Positions 16,396 to 24,055 of a stretch of DNA of 24,970 bases are shown piece by piece. The position numbers were made by a program, and so were the translations under genes. The stretch is from an uncultured Bacilli bacterium (lineage in GTDB: Bacteria; Bacillota_I; Bacilli_A; RF39; UBA660): NCBI GenBank assembly GCA_947589725.1, contig CANQCQ010000003.1, forward strand, positions 1 to 24,970, in the 5' to 3' direction. Under the pieces are notes generated by a model. The model was not told the origin of the DNA and did not search any database. It saw only the letters and a program-made list of their open reading frames with translations. Positions within the stretch are counted from its first letter, which is position 1; the number at the start of each line of letters is the position of its first letter.

Positions 16396-16433
16396 TTGGA
16401 AAAGAATAATATTTATGATATCATTGTTATAAG
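16396..16433 (+). promoter_or_regulatory. Promoter region for the GH31 gene
   Basis: Two overlapping readings are possible. TTGGAA (16396-16401) with TATCAT (16419-16424) has a 17-base spacer and the -10 inside the palindrome ATGATATCAT (16415-16424). Alternatively TGTTATAAG (16425-16433) forms an extended -10 closer to the gene. Confidence 0.5.
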
Positions 16434-16450
16434 AATAAGAAGGTGTTTAA

Positions 16451-18871
16451 ATGTATCCACTTGGTAAACAATTTGAAGTTGATGCTAGCAAGTGTGTGTG
16501 TGATTCAAAGTATGTTTTTCAAGGACCTAATTATCGTATTTCTATTATTTCTGATAGATGCGTGAGACTTGAATATTCAACTGCTAATCAATTTGTAGAT
16601 CAACCAACACAATTAATAAGAAGAAGGAATATAAGTATTCCTGATTTTTCTGTGCAACAAGAAAATAATTTACTTATACTTAATACAAAATATTTTACTC
16701 TTTATTATGTTAAGGGACAGCCTTTTGCTGGTGGAGCAGTAGACCCTTTAAAAAATTTAAAAATCACTTTAAAGTCACGAGAAAAAGATAGACAGAAAGA
16801 TTGGTATTATGGACATCCTGAAGTTAGAAATATGGATGGTAACTTTGTTTCAGTTGATTTTCCTATTAATAAAAGTTTACAAAGAGGATTATTTTCTTTG
16901 GATGGATTTGCTTCCTTAGATGATAGTAATAGCAGAATTATTAATCAAGATGGAACTTTACTAGATCCTCCTGCACAACACCTTGATATATATGTTTTTA
17001 TGTATGATAGAGACTTTAAGCAAGCACTATTTGATTATTTTAAAATGACTGGTTCTCCAGCTATGATACCTAGATATGCTTTAGGTAACTGGTGGAGTAG
17101 GAATATTGCTTATGATGAAAAAAGTTTAGATGAATTAGTTAAAAACTTTGAAAAAAGAAGAATTCCTTTATCAGTTATATTATTAGATCATGATTGGCAT
17201 TATAGAAATATTGGTGATTTTAAAGATTTAAAAGTTGGTTATACTTTCAATCCAGTATTATTTAATAAACCTCAAGAAACTATTAATAAACTTCATAGTA
17301 AGGGTATTAGAGTAGGATTGATAGTTGATCCAATAAAAGGTTTTTATCCTCATGAAGCTTACTATAAACCTGCAAGTGAATATCTAGAAATTTTGGATTC
17401 TAAAGTTATTTTATTTGATCCTCTTAATCCTAAATTACTTGATGTTTTATTTAAAATTTTTTTACATCCACTTGAAGCTTTAGGAGTAGATTTCTTTTGG
17501 AATGATTCTTTAGCAAATAATGATATTTCTAGATTATGGGCAATAAATCATTTTATGTATTTAGATAAAGGAAGAAATACTTCACAAAGACCTATGTTAC
17601 TTGCTCGTAATGGATTAAGTGCTCATCATAGATATCCAGTTCTTTATGGAGGCTCTAGTGAAATTAGTTGGGAAGAATTAAAAAAATTACCATTTAGGTA
17701 TTTAAATGCAGCTAATATAGGAGTTAGTTGGTGGAGTCATGATGTTGGTGGAAATCATGGCGGCATAGAACAAGGAGAATTGTATTTAAGATATTTACAA
17801 TTAAGTGTTTTTTCACCAATACTTAGATTTCATGGAGCAAGAGGTCAATATTATAAAAAAGAACCATGGTTATGGGATGCTAAAACAGAAAATATAGCTG
17901 CTGATTATTTAAGATTACGTCATCGATTAATACCATATCTTTATACAGAAGCTTATAATTATACAAAGTCAGGAACACCTATTATTCAACCATTTTATTA
18001 TAATTATATGTGGACTTATGATGATGATTTATATAAAAATCAATACTATTTTGGATCTCAACTTTTAGTTTGTCCAATATTAGATCATAAAGATGATACA
18101 ATGAATCGTACAATTCATAGATTTTTTATTCCTGATGGTATATGGTATGATTTTGTTACTGGTAAAAAATTCCCAGGAAATAAAAAATACACTTCATTCT
18201 TTAAAGAAAGTGATTATCCAGTATTTGCTCATGCAGGTTCAATAATACCACTTTCAAATAAGAGTGATTATAATAATACTGGTATTCCAACTGATTTAGA
18301 AATTCAAATCTTTCCGGGAGTATCTAATACATATACATTATATGAAGATGATGGTATAACTTCTTTATATAGAGATGGCTATTATTTAAAAACCTCAATA
18401 GATTATAACTATTTAAAAAACAATTATACATTAATCATAAGATCTATTGATGGTAAAAGTGGTATAGTACCTAATTATAGAAATTATAAAATAGTATTTA
18501 GAAATACTAAACAAGCACAAGAAGTAGTTGCATATTTTAATACATCTTTAATTAATGTTATAAGTTATGTAGAAGGTAATGATTTTATTATAGAAATTAA
18601 TAATTGTCCTAGTATTGGTCAATTATCTATAAATTGTAAAGGAAAAGATATTGAGATTGATGCAGTACGTTTAATTAATGATGATGTAAATAGTATTTTA
18701 TTAGACTTACAAATTAATACTTATCTAAAAGAAGAAATATCAAGTATTATGTTTAGTAATGATACAATTAGTAAGAAAAGAATAAATATTCGTAAATTAA
18801 AGAAAAAGGGGTTATCTAAAACATATATTACATTGTTCTTAAAATTACTTGAATATATAAGTGAAGTTTAG
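16451..18871 (+). CDS. Glycoside hydrolase family 31 (alpha-glucosidase/xylosidase type)
   Basis: An 806-residue cytoplasmic enzyme without signal peptide. The order of domains is an N-terminal beta-sandwich (about 1-190), a catalytic barrel (about 200-530, opening with PRYALGNWWSR), a proximal beta domain, and a DUF5110-like domain with TLYEDDG. The likely nucleophile is Asp352 in FFWND and the likely acid/base Asp431 in WWSHDVGGNHGG; the family layout fits but the precise substrate cannot be read. The last 70 residues or so are a Lys-rich extension I cannot place. AAGGTG precedes the ATG. It is followed after nine bases by a gene of unknown function, and no sugar transporter is adjacent. 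Confidence 0.92.
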   Translation: MYPLGKQFEVDASKCVCDSKYVFQGPNYRISIISDRCVRLEYSTANQFVDQPTQLIRRRNISIPDFSVQQENNLLILNTKYFTLYYVKGQPFAGGAVDPLKNLKITLKSREKDRQKDWYYGHPEVRNMDGNFVSVDFPINKSLQRGLFSLDGFASLDDSNSRIINQDGTLLDPPAQHLDIYVFMYDRDFKQALFDYFKMTGSPAMIPRYALGNWWSRNIAYDEKSLDELVKNFEKRRIPLSVILLDHDWHYRNIGDFKDLKVGYTFNPVLFNKPQETINKLHSKGIRVGLIVDPIKGFYPHEAYYKPASEYLEILDSKVILFDPLNPKLLDVLFKIFLHPLEALGVDFFWNDSLANNDISRLWAINHFMYLDKGRNTSQRPMLLARNGLSAHHRYPVLYGGSSEISWEELKKLPFRYLNAANIGVSWWSHDVGGNHGGIEQGELYLRYLQLSVFSPILRFHGARGQYYKKEPWLWDAKTENIAADYLRLRHRLIPYLYTEAYNYTKSGTPIIQPFYYNYMWTYDDDLYKNQYYFGSQLLVCPILDHKDDTMNRTIHRFFIPDGIWYDFVTGKKFPGNKKYTSFFKESDYPVFAHAGSIIPLSNKSDYNNTGIPTDLEIQIFPGVSNTYTLYEDDGITSLYRDGYYLKTSIDYNYLKNNYTLIIRSIDGKSGIVPNYRNYKIVFRNTKQAQEVVAYFNTSLINVISYVEGNDFIIEINNCPSIGQLSINCKGKDIEIDAVRLINDDVNSILLDLQINTYLKEEISSIMFSNDTISKKRINIRKLKKKGLSKTYITLFLKLLEYISEV

Positions 18872-18880
18872 GAGGAATTT

Positions 18881-19804
18881 ATGGACAATATAAATGAGAT
18901 AACTAGAAAAGTTAAATCCTTAGAAACCTTAAAACAATATATTTTAAAAAATTATTTAGAAGAAATTAATTTAGATGAAGAACTTGATTTATATAATAAT
19001 TTAATAAAACACTTTTTCTTAGGTCATTTAGATTCTGTTTATGATAATGAATTATTTGATAATATGGATATTAAAACTAAAAGCAATATTTTAAATATAG
19101 TACATGAATATCAAAATTTATGTTTTTATAAGGATAATTATGAATATTGGTTAGATTCAGTAGATGGAGTATCTATAGATGATTATAATCTAATAGTTTA
19201 TCAATTATTGGATAATTTTGATTTTTTAATTAAGTTATATTTAACTGGAGGACAAAATTCTTTAGAATTGCTTAATAATTTCTCTAATAGTAAATATAGA
19301 AATGAACAATTGAGTGTTGTTGAAGATGTAAGAAGGAATTTTGTTAGTGATGAAGTTTTATATAATGTCTTTTATAATATGAGTAAAGAAAATAGTGATT
19401 TTTCAGTATTTACTAAGGAAGAGAAAAATACTTTATTAGAGTTTGCTGAGGGAACTTTGTATTTATATTCTAAAGATAGTGTAAAAATAATAGATTCTAT
19501 TTATTTAATATTAGAAATATATTATCGTATGAATGGTAGTAGTTATAATATTAATAATAAGGATGATTTTTCAAAGGTTATTGGTAAAATTCAAGGATTT
19601 TTCAAAAATGATGATAATTTTGATATGACAATTATGAATATGTATTATGAATATCAAAGTAAATATACTTTTAATCCTAATTTAGATACTAGTAAAGTAG
19701 AGAATGTTTCAAAACAAGAATTAAAAGATAAGTGGGTTATAACTGATCAATCTTTGTTATTAGATGTTAGTTCTCCTATGATAATTACTTCATTAATTAA
19801 ATAA
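18881..19804 (+). CDS. Unknown 307-residue protein coupled to the GH31 gene
   Basis: A 307-residue soluble, acidic protein, rich in Asn, Asp, Leu and Tyr, with no signal peptide or TM segment. Predicted from the pattern of hydrophobic residues, it looks mostly alpha-helical throughout. I recognise no family, catalytic motif or metal site. The start is well supported: TAGGAGG overlaps the stop codon of the GH31 gene, and the ATG lies nine bases after that stop, so translation is probably coupled. Composition and codon use match the neighbours, giving no sign of recent transfer. Its gene ends just before the leucine T-box promoter, so it closes the GH31 transcription unit, though I see no hairpin terminator between 19805 and the T-box promoter. 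Confidence 0.7.
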   Translation: MDNINEITRKVKSLETLKQYILKNYLEEINLDEELDLYNNLIKHFFLGHLDSVYDNELFDNMDIKTKSNILNIVHEYQNLCFYKDNYEYWLDSVDGVSIDDYNLIVYQLLDNFDFLIKLYLTGGQNSLELLNNFSNSKYRNEQLSVVEDVRRNFVSDEVLYNVFYNMSKENSDFSVFTKEEKNTLLEFAEGTLYLYSKDSVKIIDSIYLILEIYYRMNGSSYNINNKDDFSKVIGKIQGFFKNDDNFDMTIMNMYYEYQSKYTFNPNLDTSKVENVSKQELKDKWVITDQSLLLDVSSPMIITSLIK

Positions 19805-19809
19805 TTAGC

Positions 19810-19838
19810 TTGAAATTCATCAATTATTATATTATAAT
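19810..19838 (+). promoter_or_regulatory. Strong promoter for the T-box leader
   Basis: TTGAAA (19810-19815), 17-base spacer, perfect TATAAT (19833-19838). This is the best promoter in the window. Transcription would begin near 19845. Confidence 0.8.
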
Positions 19839-19844
19839 ATGAGT

Positions 19845-20055
19845 AGTTTTCAAATGTTATTGGTAGTAGTAATATGAAATGACTTTTTAGAGAGCTTATG
19901 GAAGGTGTAAATAAGTAAGTTGTTTTTTATGAACTTGATCAATTTTTATACATTTAGGGTAAGACCTATATCTCTATTAAAGTTGCATGAGTAATTCTCA
20001 TGAATTAAGGTGGTACCGCGATTTTACTCGTCCTTATGTTAGGATGAGTTTTTTT
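19845..20055 (+). promoter_or_regulatory. Leucine T-box riboswitch (specifier CTT)
   Basis: A tRNA-sensing leader that lets transcription continue when uncharged tRNA(Leu) binds. The conserved T-box AATTAAGGTGGTACCGCG is at 20003-20020; its TGGT pairs with an ACCA tRNA end. The stem I landmarks are the AGTA loop-E motif near 19865-19871, AGAGAG at 19889-19894 and GGTG with flanking TAAG pairs distal to it. GAA at 19931-19933 precedes the specifier CTT (19934-19936), which is a leucine codon and agrees with the downstream leuS. The terminator at 20026-20055 competes with the antiterminator. The specifier was assigned by the usual GAA-codon context, so it is an inference, though the amino acid matches the operon. 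Confidence 0.93.
20026..20055 (+). terminator. Regulated T-box terminator
   Basis: ACTCGTCCT (20026-20034) pairs with AGGATGAGT (20041-20049), including one G-T pair, around a six-base loop; a T run follows through 20055. The left arm is shared with the antiterminator. Confidence 0.85.
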
Positions 20056-20070
20056 ATTGGAGGGATGTTT

Positions 20071-20427
20071 ATGAATAATATTTTGTTATTTTTAATTACA
20101 TATATTTTTGTTCTTTTAATATATGAAATATTTATAGTTTATAGGACTAAAAAAAGAAAAGCTAAAGGTATTAGTAAAGAACCAATGGAAGTAATGTATC
20201 TTATTAATATGTATAAATTAGATATAAAGAAGGTTAATTATAATCAGTTATTACAAATTATTTCTTTTGTTTCTTCTTTAGATATTACAATTGTAGTTAA
20301 TTTAGTAACTCTTCCTAGTAATTTTATAATTAGAATTATACTGGCATTTGTTAGTGTTCTGGGTTCTATATTATTGAGTTATTATTTAGTTTATTTATAT
20401 TATAAAAAGAAAGGATTGATAAAATGA
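20071..20427 (+). CDS. Unknown small membrane protein co-regulated with leuS
   Basis: A 118-residue protein with a TM helix (about 3-21), a basic cytoplasmic loop (KKRKAKG, then a stretch with MEVMYLINMYKLDIKKVNYN) and two more TM helices (about 67-82 and 88-107), ending in a basic tail. I do not recognise the family and no catalytic motif stands out. The ATG at 20071 was chosen because GGAGG (20059-20063) lies seven bases upstream; longer readings would run into the T-box leader. It is the first gene behind the leucine T-box, and its TGA stop overlaps the leuS start in ATGA, so it is translated and regulated with leuS. This is the only TGA stop I noted in the window. The position suggests a link to leucine or protein synthesis, but that is inference. 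Confidence 0.75.
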   Translation: MNNILLFLITYIFVLLIYEIFIVYRTKKRKAKGISKEPMEVMYLINMYKLDIKKVNYNQLLQIISFVSSLDITIVVNLVTLPSNFIIRIILAFVSVLGSILLSYYLVYLYYKKKGLIK

Positions 20428-22841
20428 TAAATATGAATGAAATAGAGGCAAAATGGCAAAAGTATTGGGATGATAATAAGACTTTTAAGGCAGTTACTAA
20501 TGATAAAAGTAGAGAACCATATTATATATTGGTAGAATTTCCTTATCCTTCTGGATCTGGATTACATGTTGGTCATGTAAGAAGTTATACTGCTCAAGAT
20601 GCTATTGCTAGAATGAAGAGAATGCAAGGATATAATGTTTTATTTCCTATGGGATGGGATGCTTTTGGGGCTCCAGCAGAGCAATATGCAATAAAAAATC
20701 ATATTCATCCAAAAGAAGCAGTTAAGGCAAACATTGCTACTTTTAAAAGACAAATGAAGACTTTAGGTTTTTCTTTTGATTGGGATAGAGAGTTTTCAAC
20801 AACTGATCCAGATTATTATAAATGGACTCAGTGGCAGTTTTTACAATTTTATAAACATGGTATGGCTTATAAGGATACAATTCCAGTTAATTGGTGTCCT
20901 AAATGTAAGAGTGTTTTAAGTAATGAAGATGCTGCTGGTGGCGTATGTGAGCGATGTGGCACACAAGTTGAACAAAAGGAAAAAAGTCAATGGATGCTTA
21001 GAATGAGTAATTATGCTGAAGATTTATTGAAAGGATTAGATGATACTAATTTTGCTGATAGAGTTAAGCTTGGTCAAATAAATTGGATTGGTAAATCTGA
21101 AGGTGTTGAAGTTGACGTTGATATAGTTGGTGGAGGTAAATTTAGTATCTTTACTACTTGTATTGAAACTATTTATGGTGTTACTTTCTTTGTTATTGCA
21201 CCAGATGGAAAATTAATTAAAGAATTAATGCCTAGAGTTGAAAATAAAGAAGAAGTAGAATCATATATTAAAGAAACTGCTAAGAAGAGTAATATGGATA
21301 GAACTGAACTTAATAAAGGAAAGAGTGGAGTTCTTGTAAAAGGAATTAAGGCTATTAATCCAGTTAATGGAAAAGAAGTACCTATATTTTTAGGAGACTT
21401 TGTTTTAGGTGACTATGGAACTGGTGCAGTTATGGCAGTTCCTTCTCATGATCAAAGAGATTATGAATATGCCAAAGTTCATGGACTTGATTATATTCAA
21501 GTAATTGAGGGAAGAGATACTGACACTTGTGCTTATGAAAAGCATGATTATTTAGAAAACTCTTCTGCAAAACTTATTAATTCAGAAGAATTTAGCGGCA
21601 TGAGTGTTGCTCTTGCTAAGGAAGCAATTACTAAAAAACTTGAGGAAAAAGGTATTGCTAGACGTGTAAATAATTATAAAATGCGTGATTGGATTTTCTC
21701 TCGTCAAAGATTTTGGGGAGAACCAATTCCAATGATTTATTGTGAAAAATGTGGATGGCAACCTATGAAAGAGGAAGATTTACCTTTGCTACTTCCTGAT
21801 GTTGCTGAATATGAGCCTACTGATAATGGAGAAAGCCCTCTTGCTAAAATAGATGATTGGGTTAATACTACTTGTCCTTGTTGTGGTGGACCAGCTAAGA
21901 GAGAAACTGATACAATGCCTAACTGGGCTGGAAGTTCTTGGTATTTCTTAAGATTTATGGATCCACATAATGATTCTTCTTTTGCTTCAATGTCTGCTAT
22001 GAAATACTGGAACAGAGTTGATTGGTATAATGGTGGTATGGAACATACTGCAAGACACTTACTTTATGCAAGATTTTGGGTACAGTTCTTATATAATATT
22101 GGATTAGTTCCTAAAAAAGAAATGATATGGACTCGTGTATCTCATGGAATGATTTTAGGTCCAGATGGTCAAAAGATGAGTAAATCTAAAGGAAATGTTA
22201 TTAATCCAGATGATGTAGTAAAAGAATTTGGAGCAGATGTATTACGTATTTATGAAATGTTTATTGGAGATTATCAAATGGATGCTGCTTGGAGTACTGA
22301 TAGTCTAAGAGGATGCAAACGTTTTATAGATAAAGTAATTAGACTTAAAGATAAAGTTAATAATAAATCTGGATATACTGAAAAACTTGAATCTATTCAA
22401 CATAAATCTATTAAGAAGATAACTACAGATATTTTGAATATGAGTTATAATACTGCTGTATCACAAATGATGATTCTTACTAATAATTATGAAAAAGAAG
22501 AATCTATTACTAAAGATGATTATGTATTACTTTTAACTTTACTTAATCCAATGTGTCCACATATTACTGAGGAGTTAAATGAATCATTAGGTAATAAACC
22601 AATCTGTTGTGGTAGTTGGCCAACTTGGGATGAAGCAAAAACTGTTGATGATGAGGTAGAAATAGCTGTTCAAGTAAATGGTAAACTTCGCGGTACAATT
22701 AAAGTTCTTAAAGATGCCGATGAAGAAGATGTTAAGGAAATTGCTATGAACGAGGAAAATGTTTCTAAACATATTGAAGGAAAAGAAATAGTTAAAGTCA
22801 TTGTAATTAAAAATAAAATAGTTAATATTGTTGTTAAATAA
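20424..22841 (+). CDS. leuS: Leucyl-tRNA synthetase
   Basis: This cytoplasmic enzyme charges tRNA(Leu) with leucine using ATP. The 805-residue product has the bacterial LeuRS layout and usual length. The class I HIGH motif appears as HVGH at residues 48-51, and KMSKS is at 584-588. Zinc-type cysteine pairs are seen in CPKC...CERCG and again in CEKCG...CPCC. The CP1 editing region covers about 220-420, with the T-rich TTCIETIYGVTFF and the GTGAVMAVPSHDQRDYEYA segments. A leucyl-specific C-terminal domain ends the protein. Its ATG overlaps the previous stop by four bases, with AAGGA eight bases upstream. Expression depends on the leucine T-box at 19845-20055. Confidence 0.98.
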   Translation: MINMNEIEAKWQKYWDDNKTFKAVTNDKSREPYYILVEFPYPSGSGLHVGHVRSYTAQDAIARMKRMQGYNVLFPMGWDAFGAPAEQYAIKNHIHPKEAVKANIATFKRQMKTLGFSFDWDREFSTTDPDYYKWTQWQFLQFYKHGMAYKDTIPVNWCPKCKSVLSNEDAAGGVCERCGTQVEQKEKSQWMLRMSNYAEDLLKGLDDTNFADRVKLGQINWIGKSEGVEVDVDIVGGGKFSIFTTCIETIYGVTFFVIAPDGKLIKELMPRVENKEEVESYIKETAKKSNMDRTELNKGKSGVLVKGIKAINPVNGKEVPIFLGDFVLGDYGTGAVMAVPSHDQRDYEYAKVHGLDYIQVIEGRDTDTCAYEKHDYLENSSAKLINSEEFSGMSVALAKEAITKKLEEKGIARRVNNYKMRDWIFSRQRFWGEPIPMIYCEKCGWQPMKEEDLPLLLPDVAEYEPTDNGESPLAKIDDWVNTTCPCCGGPAKRETDTMPNWAGSSWYFLRFMDPHNDSSFASMSAMKYWNRVDWYNGGMEHTARHLLYARFWVQFLYNIGLVPKKEMIWTRVSHGMILGPDGQKMSKSKGNVINPDDVVKEFGADVLRIYEMFIGDYQMDAAWSTDSLRGCKRFIDKVIRLKDKVNNKSGYTEKLESIQHKSIKKITTDILNMSYNTAVSQMMILTNNYEKEESITKDDYVLLLTLLNPMCPHITEELNESLGNKPICCGSWPTWDEAKTVDDEVEIAVQVNGKLRGTIKVLKDADEEDVKEIAMNEENVSKHIEGKEIVKVIVIKNKIVNIVVK

Positions 22842-22862
22842 AGGCTTTTGCCTTTATTTTTT
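22836..22862 (+). terminator. Terminator after leuS
   Basis: AAATAAAGGC (22836-22845), TTTT loop, GCCTTTATTT (22850-22859), then more T. The leuS stop codon lies in the left arm, and the -35 element of the next promoter begins in the loop and right arm. Confidence 0.88.
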
Positions 22863-22876
22863 GTTTATGTTATAAT
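22848..22876 (+). promoter_or_regulatory. Promoter for the Fic gene
   Basis: TTGCCT (22848-22853) and perfect TATAAT (22871-22876) with 17 bases between, ending in TGT, an extended -10. It overlaps the leuS terminator. Confidence 0.65.
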
Positions 22877-22901
22877 ATGTCCTGCTATTGGGGGACTACT
22901 T

Positions 22902-23798
22902 ATGGACTGTAAGAGGAAGTTACTACAACTATGTGAAAATGCAGATATAAATGTTGAAGAATTAATACTTAGATCTTTTGAAATATATAAAGAAAAAAGA
23001 AAAAGTAAAAATGCTATTTTAACTGATAAGTTTATTAATGAGTTAATTACTATTTACTATGAATTAAGTTATCAAGATATACATTTTAATAATATGAAAA
23101 AATCTTTTGTAAAAAAATATGTTACTAATGAGACAAGTATTGAAGGAGTCAACTATTTAACTAAACATGGTAAAGAAGAAATGAATGGATTAGCTAAAAT
23201 GTATGAATATATGCATTCAGATGAAATAGAAAATGATTTTAATATTTTTACTTTAAAAGAATTACATCAAAAATTATTTTCTTTTACTCCCTATTCAGAA
23301 TATGGTGGAAATTTTAGAAAAGAATTTGCTCATCTTAATGATTCTAAAGCAGATTTATGTGATTGGTCTGAAATATATTATAGACTTAGAGATTTAGATT
23401 CTGATGTATTAAATTTAAGAAAAATATCTAAAGAAATAAAAAATATTAAGGATTCTCAATTAATTATGATGTATTTAGATAAATGCGTTGAATTAAAATG
23501 TGAGTTAATTAAAATACATCCTTTTTCAGATGGAAATGGTAGAACTATTAGATGTTTTATTAATAAATTATTAGAAGATGCTAGCTTACCTCCTGTATAT
23601 ATAAAATCTTCTGAACGAGATGAATATCTTCAAGTAATGAGTAAGGGAATTGAGTTAGATGATTATGAAGATATTAAGAAGTTTTATAGATATAAAGTAT
23701 GTGATTCAATAGTTGAGTTAGATATTATTGAAAGATTAAGAAATAAAAATAGTAAAAATTTGAATCAAGAAGACTTTCAGAAGAATAAAAGGCGATAA
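22902..23798 (+). CDS. Fic-domain protein (probable nucleotidyl transferase)
   Basis: A 298-residue protein with a C-terminal Fic domain (about 105-270). The catalytic signature HPFSDGNGRTIR is complete at 206-217, so AMP transfer or a related reaction onto a target hydroxyl is chemically possible. The N-terminal helix carries ETSIEG at 77-82, similar to the inhibitory (S/T)xxxE(G/N) motif of class II Fic proteins, but Glu77 replaces the usual Ser/Thr. The rest of the N-terminus is helical and unfamiliar. The ATG at 22902 is preferred: GGGGGA (22890-22895) precedes it, while the reading from 22848 would begin inside the leuS terminator. No antitoxin-like gene is adjacent, so a stand-alone self-inhibited enzyme is more likely than a toxin pair. 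The target is unknown. Confidence 0.9.
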   Translation: MDCKRKLLQLCENADINVEELILRSFEIYKEKRKSKNAILTDKFINELITIYYELSYQDIHFNNMKKSFVKKYVTNETSIEGVNYLTKHGKEEMNGLAKMYEYMHSDEIENDFNIFTLKELHQKLFSFTPYSEYGGNFRKEFAHLNDSKADLCDWSEIYYRLRDLDSDVLNLRKISKEIKNIKDSQLIMMYLDKCVELKCELIKIHPFSDGNGRTIRCFINKLLEDASLPPVYIKSSERDEYLQVMSKGIELDDYEDIKKFYRYKVCDSIVELDIIERLRNKNSKNLNQEDFQKNKRR

Positions 23799-23814
23799 AA
23801 ATCGTCTTTTTTTT
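23788..23814 (+). terminator. Terminator after the Fic gene
   Basis: AAAGGCGAT (23788-23796), AAAA loop, ATCGTCTTT (23801-23809) with one G-T pair, then a T run. It overlaps the stop codon. Confidence 0.85.
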
Positions 23815-23851
23815 ATGTTTTAGTATAAATAGAATTATTATAGGTGATACT

Positions 23852-24019
23852 ATGAAAGTAAAAATATTTGATTGTGAAGATGAAAAAGATTTAGAAGAAG
23901 ATATTAATTCTTTTCTAGAAGATGTTCAAAATTTAGTAGATATAAAATATCAAGTTAGTTGTAGTGTTTATAGTGAAGAACAAATATTTTGTTTTTCAGC
24001 CATGATTATATATTATTAG
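23852..24019 (+). CDS. cse60: Cse60-like small sporulation protein (DUF2758)
   Basis: A 55-residue acidic protein read from MKVKIFDCEDEKDLEEDINS to CFSAMIIYY. The pattern VKIFD, then EKDLEEDIN, IKYQVS and EQIFCFSAMIIY matches what I recall of Bacillus Cse60, a small protein made under sigma E during sporulation and of unknown function. AGGTGA (23842-23847) lies four bases before the ATG, and a TATAAA at 23824-23829 is a possible -10. The assignment is by recalled pattern, not by search. If correct it hints at a sporulating ancestor or host, though family members may persist in other roles. Confidence 0.7.
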   Translation: MKVKIFDCEDEKDLEEDINSFLEDVQNLVDIKYQVSCSVYSEEQIFCFSAMIIYY

Positions 24020-24021
24020 TA

Positions 24022-24030
24022 TGATATAAT
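24022..24030 (+). promoter_or_regulatory. Extended -10 promoter for the flippase gene
   Basis: TGATATAAT immediately after the Cse60 stop codon and 26 bases before the proposed start. No good -35 at 17 bases. Confidence 0.5.
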
Positions 24031-24055
24031 TTTATTATAGTGGAAGTGAAGTTAA

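Noticed and set aside
20425..20427. Mycoplasma-type code with TGA read as Trp
   Set aside because: All genes are full length with TGA treated as a stop and use TGG for their many Trp residues. The one TGA stop is followed at once by an in-frame TAA, so it does not decide the matter, but nothing requires the alternative code.
22587..22772. Minus-strand frame within the end of leuS
   Set aside because: Antisense shadow of the conserved LeuRS C-terminal region.
22902..23798. Fic/Doc toxin-antitoxin module
   Set aside because: No small antitoxin gene lies before or after; the flanks are leuS and a Cse60-like gene, each in its own unit.
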